NCBI RefSeq assembly: GCF_011602085.1
Contig: NZ_JAAONY010000001.1
Span: 1,426,001 to 1,490,000 of the forward strand
DNA from: Pseudoteredinibacter isoporae
Lineage (GTDB): Bacteria > Pseudomonadota > Gammaproteobacteria > Pseudomonadales > Cellvibrionaceae
Length of the DNA: 64,000 bases
Reading direction: 5' to 3'
The stretch's first letter is position 1; each line of letters opens with the position of its first letter. A program made the translations under genes and the position numbers. Shown here one piece after another: positions 61,471 through 64,000 of the stretch. A model generated the notes under the pieces. It did not search any database. It was not told the origin of the DNA and saw only the letters and a program-made list of their open reading frames with translations.

Positions 61471-61660
61471 ATTTCCGCAAAAGCGGAAATCCAGACATTC
61501 TGCTCCAAGGGCTTCGCCCTGGCCGCAGGCCCTCCCACCCTCGCCGGGAGGCAGATGGGCCGGCGAACTGCCCCATCCACGACAAGGTATAGAAGACCCC
61601 CGGTTCAAGGACTACTCGCCGCAAGCGGCTGCGTTCCTCCTTGAACCGGGTATTGTTGAT
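61471..61660. repeat. GC-rich array of inverted repeats after the second recombinase
   Basis: In under 200 bases: ATTTCCGC-AAAA-GCGGAAAT (61471-61490, similar to widespread intergenic palindromes), AGGGC-TTC-GCCCT (61508-61520), CCTCCC/GGGAGG (about 61530-61550), and a large dyad CCCGGTTCAAGGA/TCCTTGAACCGGG (61599-61611, 61638-61650) enclosing GCCGC-AA-GCGGC. The 13-base perfect arms with an inner hairpin form a cruciform-like site. A recombination site for the neighbouring integrase or an insertion of a palindromic repeat are the main options. Confidence 0.6.
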
Positions 61661-61709
61661 TCCTCAATTTTCCCTTATTCTCTCAGCTACTGTTTGGGTG
61701 GGTAACAGA

Positions 61710-61907
61710 ATGAATGACGAAATTTTGACCTTGAAGGAGGTCGCTGAATACCTGAAATTGGCAGAGAAGACTGCCTATAGGTTAGCCGCTGAGGGTAAGT
61801 TACCCGGATTCAAAGTCGGGGGGAGCTGGCGTTTCAAGCGAGAAGATGTCCAGAGCTGGATAGAAAGTCAGAAGACGGATAATGGTAAGAATGGGCAGGA
61901 AGGGTGA
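61710..61907 (+). CDS. Small HTH DNA-binding protein (excisionase family)
   Basis: 65 residues from the ATG at 61710: MNDEILTLKEVAEYLKLAEK, then AYRLAAEGKLPGFKVGGSWRFKR, the MerR-like HTH_17 fold. The longer upstream reading is rejected because it runs into the palindromic array. It shares the reading frame with the methyltransferase, which begins two codons after its stop. Such a pair is common at the start of methylase-containing defence operons, where the HTH protein may regulate expression. Confidence 0.88.
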   Translation: MNDEILTLKEVAEYLKLAEKTAYRLAAEGKLPGFKVGGSWRFKREDVQSWIESQKTDNGKNGQEG

Positions 61908-61913
61908 TTTTCA

Positions 61914-64000
61914 TTGAACGCTGTTGAAATAGAAGAAGCAATATCCCTCGTAGTTGAGCAAGAATTTGACTCGGCCAATTTTCCTTATGCCTTCTTGGAG
62001 GCTTTCGGTAACAAACCAGCCACGATTAAGCGTCTTAGGAGCGGAAACACCAATTCGTCAGACATTGAAGGTGGCGTGCTACAGCGCAACCACATCCATA
62101 TAGCGGTATGTGACCAAGGCAAGGTATCAGACACATTAAACCTGCTCAAAGAAAGTCCTGCCACCAAGAAAGGTAAGGCTAAGTTTCTTCTTGCTACCGA
62201 TGGTGAGGACTTTCAGGCAGAAGACTTAACCTCGGATGAGCCACCTGTTGTTTGCAGCTATAAAGACTTTCCAGACCATTTTGGTTATTTTCTGCCATTG
62301 GCGGGGATTACCACTGTAAAGCAAATTCGTGAAAGCTCTTTCGATATTAAGGCGACAGGTCGCTTAAATCGCCTTTACATTGAATTGCTAAAGGACAACC
62401 CTGAATGGGGAGCAGAAGAACGCCGCCATGATATGAACCATTTTATGGCGCGACTTATTTTCTGCTTCTTTGCGGAAGATACCGACATTTTTCGTGGAGA
62501 AGGACTGTTTACGAAAACCGTTGAGCAAATGAGCGAACGAGATTCATCTAACACTCACGAGATTATGAGTGAAATCTTTCGTGCCATGGACACAGCCAAT
62601 GATGATAGAGAAAAAGTTGGCTTGCCGCGTTGGGCTGATGCGTTTCCATACGTGAATGGTGGTTTGTTCTCTGGTAATACAGATGTACCGCGCTTCAGTA
62701 AAATTGCGCTTAGATTTCTTGTCAATATCGGTTATCTGGATTGGACAAAGATCAATCCTGATATTTTCGGTTCAATGATACAGGCTGTCACTGATGAAGA
62801 AGAACGGGGCGCTCTTGGCCTGCATTACACGTCTGTTCCGAACATCCTTAAAGTCCTTAACCCCTTGTTTCTTGAAGATCTTAGATCAAAGCTTGAGGAG
62901 GCGGGAGACAGTCCCCAAAAGCTTCTAAATCTTCGTAAACGTTTGGCCAAAATACGTGTCTTTGACCCCGCCTGTGGTTCAGGTAATTTTCTTGTTATTT
63001 CATATAAAGAAATGAGAGAAATTGAAGCGGAGATCAATGATCGTCGGGGCGAACCAGACAGAAAAACGGATATACCTCTCACAAATTTCCGGGGAATAGA
63101 GCTTCGAGACTTTCCTGCTGAAATTGCTAGGCTTGCTCTCATTATCGCTGAGTATCAGTGTGATGTGCTTTATCGTGGGCAAAAGGAGGCTTTAGATGAA
63201 TTCTTGCCGCTTAATGCGATGAACTGGATTATATGTGGTAACGCTTTACGACTGGATTGGTTAAAGATTTGTCCGCCCACTGGAACAGATGTAAAAGTAT
63301 CAGCGGATGATCTGTTTGATACGGCGCTAGATCAAGTAGAAATAGATTTTGAGAATGAAGGTGGGGAGACCTATATCTGTGGTAATCCTCCCTACAAAGG
63401 TCGTAATAGACAAGAGAAAGCGGAAAAAAAAGATACCGAGGCGGTGTTTAGCAAATATTCCGGATCTTTTGCTTCCCTCGATTATGTGGCAAATTGGTTC
63501 GTTAAGTCTGCTCAGTATTGCAAAGTAACTGATGCTGATGCGGCGTTAGTTGCTACGAACTCAATATGCCAAGGTGAGCAAGTCGCCCTATTGTGGCCTG
63601 TAATCTTCTCAGAAGGTTTAAGTATTCACTTTGCACAAACATCTTTTAAGTGGTCGAATTTGGCAACTGATAAAGCTGGGGTGACTGTAGTTATAGTAGC
63701 TATTTCACCTAATCAAAAGCATAAAAGATGCAAGCTGTTTTTTGAGAATGAGCTAAGGGACGTAGATGAAATAGGTCCATACCTTGTCCCAAATAGCAGT
63801 GTAGTTGTAAAGAAAGAAAATGATCCACTCTCAAAAATATCTCCGATGTATTTAGGGAATATGCCGAAAGACGGAGGTAATTTAATTATGAGTCAGGAAG
63901 TTGGTCGAGAGTTAATTCGTAAGAGAGATGTACCGCCTAGATTCATAAGAAATTTCTATGGGTCAGAAGAATTAATTCATGCGAAACCCCGGACTTGTTT
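61914..64000 (+). CDS. Class I DNA adenine methyltransferase, YeeA/MmeI-like, 3' end outside window
   Basis: Starts at a TTG (61914) with AGGAAGG upstream, giving (M)NAVEIEEAISLVVEQEFDSA, and stays open to base 64000 (695 codons). An N-terminal region (about 1-150) includes EAFGNKPATIKRLRSGNTNS and FLLATDGEDFQAED. Then ARLIFCFFAEDTDIF near 185, SAM motif FDPACGSGNFLVISY near 345 and the catalytic NPPY near 495, the order of gamma-class N6-adenine methyltransferases. No clear PD-(D/E)xK nuclease motif is visible in the N-terminal part, so a separate nuclease or helicase may follow outside the window. Confidence 0.9.
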   Translation, partial: MNAVEIEEAISLVVEQEFDSANFPYAFLEAFGNKPATIKRLRSGNTNSSDIEGGVLQRNHIHIAVCDQGKVSDTLNLLKESPATKKGKAKFLLATDGEDFQAEDLTSDEPPVVCSYKDFPDHFGYFLPLAGITTVKQIRESSFDIKATGRLNRLYIELLKDNPEWGAEERRHDMNHFMARLIFCFFAEDTDIFRGEGLFTKTVEQMSERDSSNTHEIMSEIFRAMDTANDDREKVGLPRWADAFPYVNGGLFSGNTDVPRFSKIALRFLVNIGYLDWTKINPDIFGSMIQAVTDEEERGALGLHYTSVPNILKVLNPLFLEDLRSKLEEAGDSPQKLLNLRKRLAKIRVFDPACGSGNFLVISYKEMREIEAEINDRRGEPDRKTDIPLTNFRGIELRDFPAEIARLALIIAEYQCDVLYRGQKEALDEFLPLNAMNWIICGNALRLDWLKICPPTGTDVKVSADDLFDTALDQVEIDFENEGGETYICGNPPYKGRNRQEKAEKKDTEAVFSKYSGSFASLDYVANWFVKSAQYCKVTDADAALVATNSICQGEQVALLWPVIFSEGLSIHFAQTSFKWSNLATDKAGVTVVIVAISPNQKHKRCKLFFENELRDVDEIGPYLVPNSSVVVKKENDPLSKISPMYLGNMPKDGGNLIMSQEVGRELIRKRDVPPRFIRNFYGSEELIHAKPRTC

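Noticed and set aside
59919-61700. CRISPR array or integron attC array
   Set aside because: The hairpins differ from each other; there are no evenly spaced direct repeats, no cas genes and no gene cassettes with repeated ends in the window.

Overview
The window reads as chromosome of a marine-type gammaproteobacterium of roughly balanced base composition. The run prmA, DUF3426 zinc-ribbon gene, dusB, fis, purH, purD is a classic gammaproteobacterial order. The TonB-dependent receptors, DUF3604 proteins, acyl-CoA catabolism genes and complete pseudopilin set fit the Cellvibrionales/Spongiibacteraceae-like clades. That placement is inference from gene content, not a database match.

Layout. 1-7687: housekeeping block on the minus strand (purine synthesis, fis, tRNA dihydrouridine synthase, ribosomal protein L11 methyltransferase). 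7797-12293: PilZ protein, TetR regulator, and an exported redox set (lipoprotein cytochrome c, Tat-exported FAD oxidase, membrane-anchored PLP enzyme). 12326-14048: two overlapping primosome-type genes, one with three DnaT-like repeats. 14260-16508: radA and a methyltransferase. 16571-24571: type II secretion operon gspEFGHIJKLM plus a GspC-like gene, without the secretin gspD. 25392-30010: a very codon-biased exported protein with a hairpin leader, a parvulin isomerase, and modBC without modA.

30288-46085 is a catabolic region: acyl-CoA ligase, an acyl-CoA dehydrogenase fused in frame to the back half of a TonB-dependent receptor, an acetoin-dehydrogenase-type complex (E1 alpha, E1 beta, E2 split by a TGA, E3), a wrecked BFD-like ferredoxin gene, an alcohol dehydrogenase, two SDRs and two tandem DUF3604 proteins. 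A 16-base element (14/16 identical) lies upstream of both the ligase and the acetoin operon. Three broken genes within 8 kb suggest decay or rearrangement of this pathway.

46159-46847 is a divergent HxlR/Rossmann-reductase pair sharing a 32-bp dyad. 47472-52936 is a compact uptake cassette: TonB receptor, LuxR-type regulator, MFS carrier and ureohydrolase. A TACCC-N5-GGGTA dyad precedes the receptor and again the carrier, so I infer it is the LuxR operator. A lipid A acyltransferase gene follows.

From about 54283 to the right edge is a mobile island. It starts at a 24-base piece of a tRNA-Leu-like 3' end beside a terminator. It holds two unrelated tyrosine recombinases, an Xis-like gene, an Mrr-type restriction enzyme flanked by unknown genes, a controller (C-protein) regulator with matching C-boxes but no adjacent restriction gene, long stretches of structured non-coding DNA, and an HTH plus N6-adenine methyltransferase pair that runs off the window. 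This island and the acyl-CoA/acetoin region hold most of the unusual signals.
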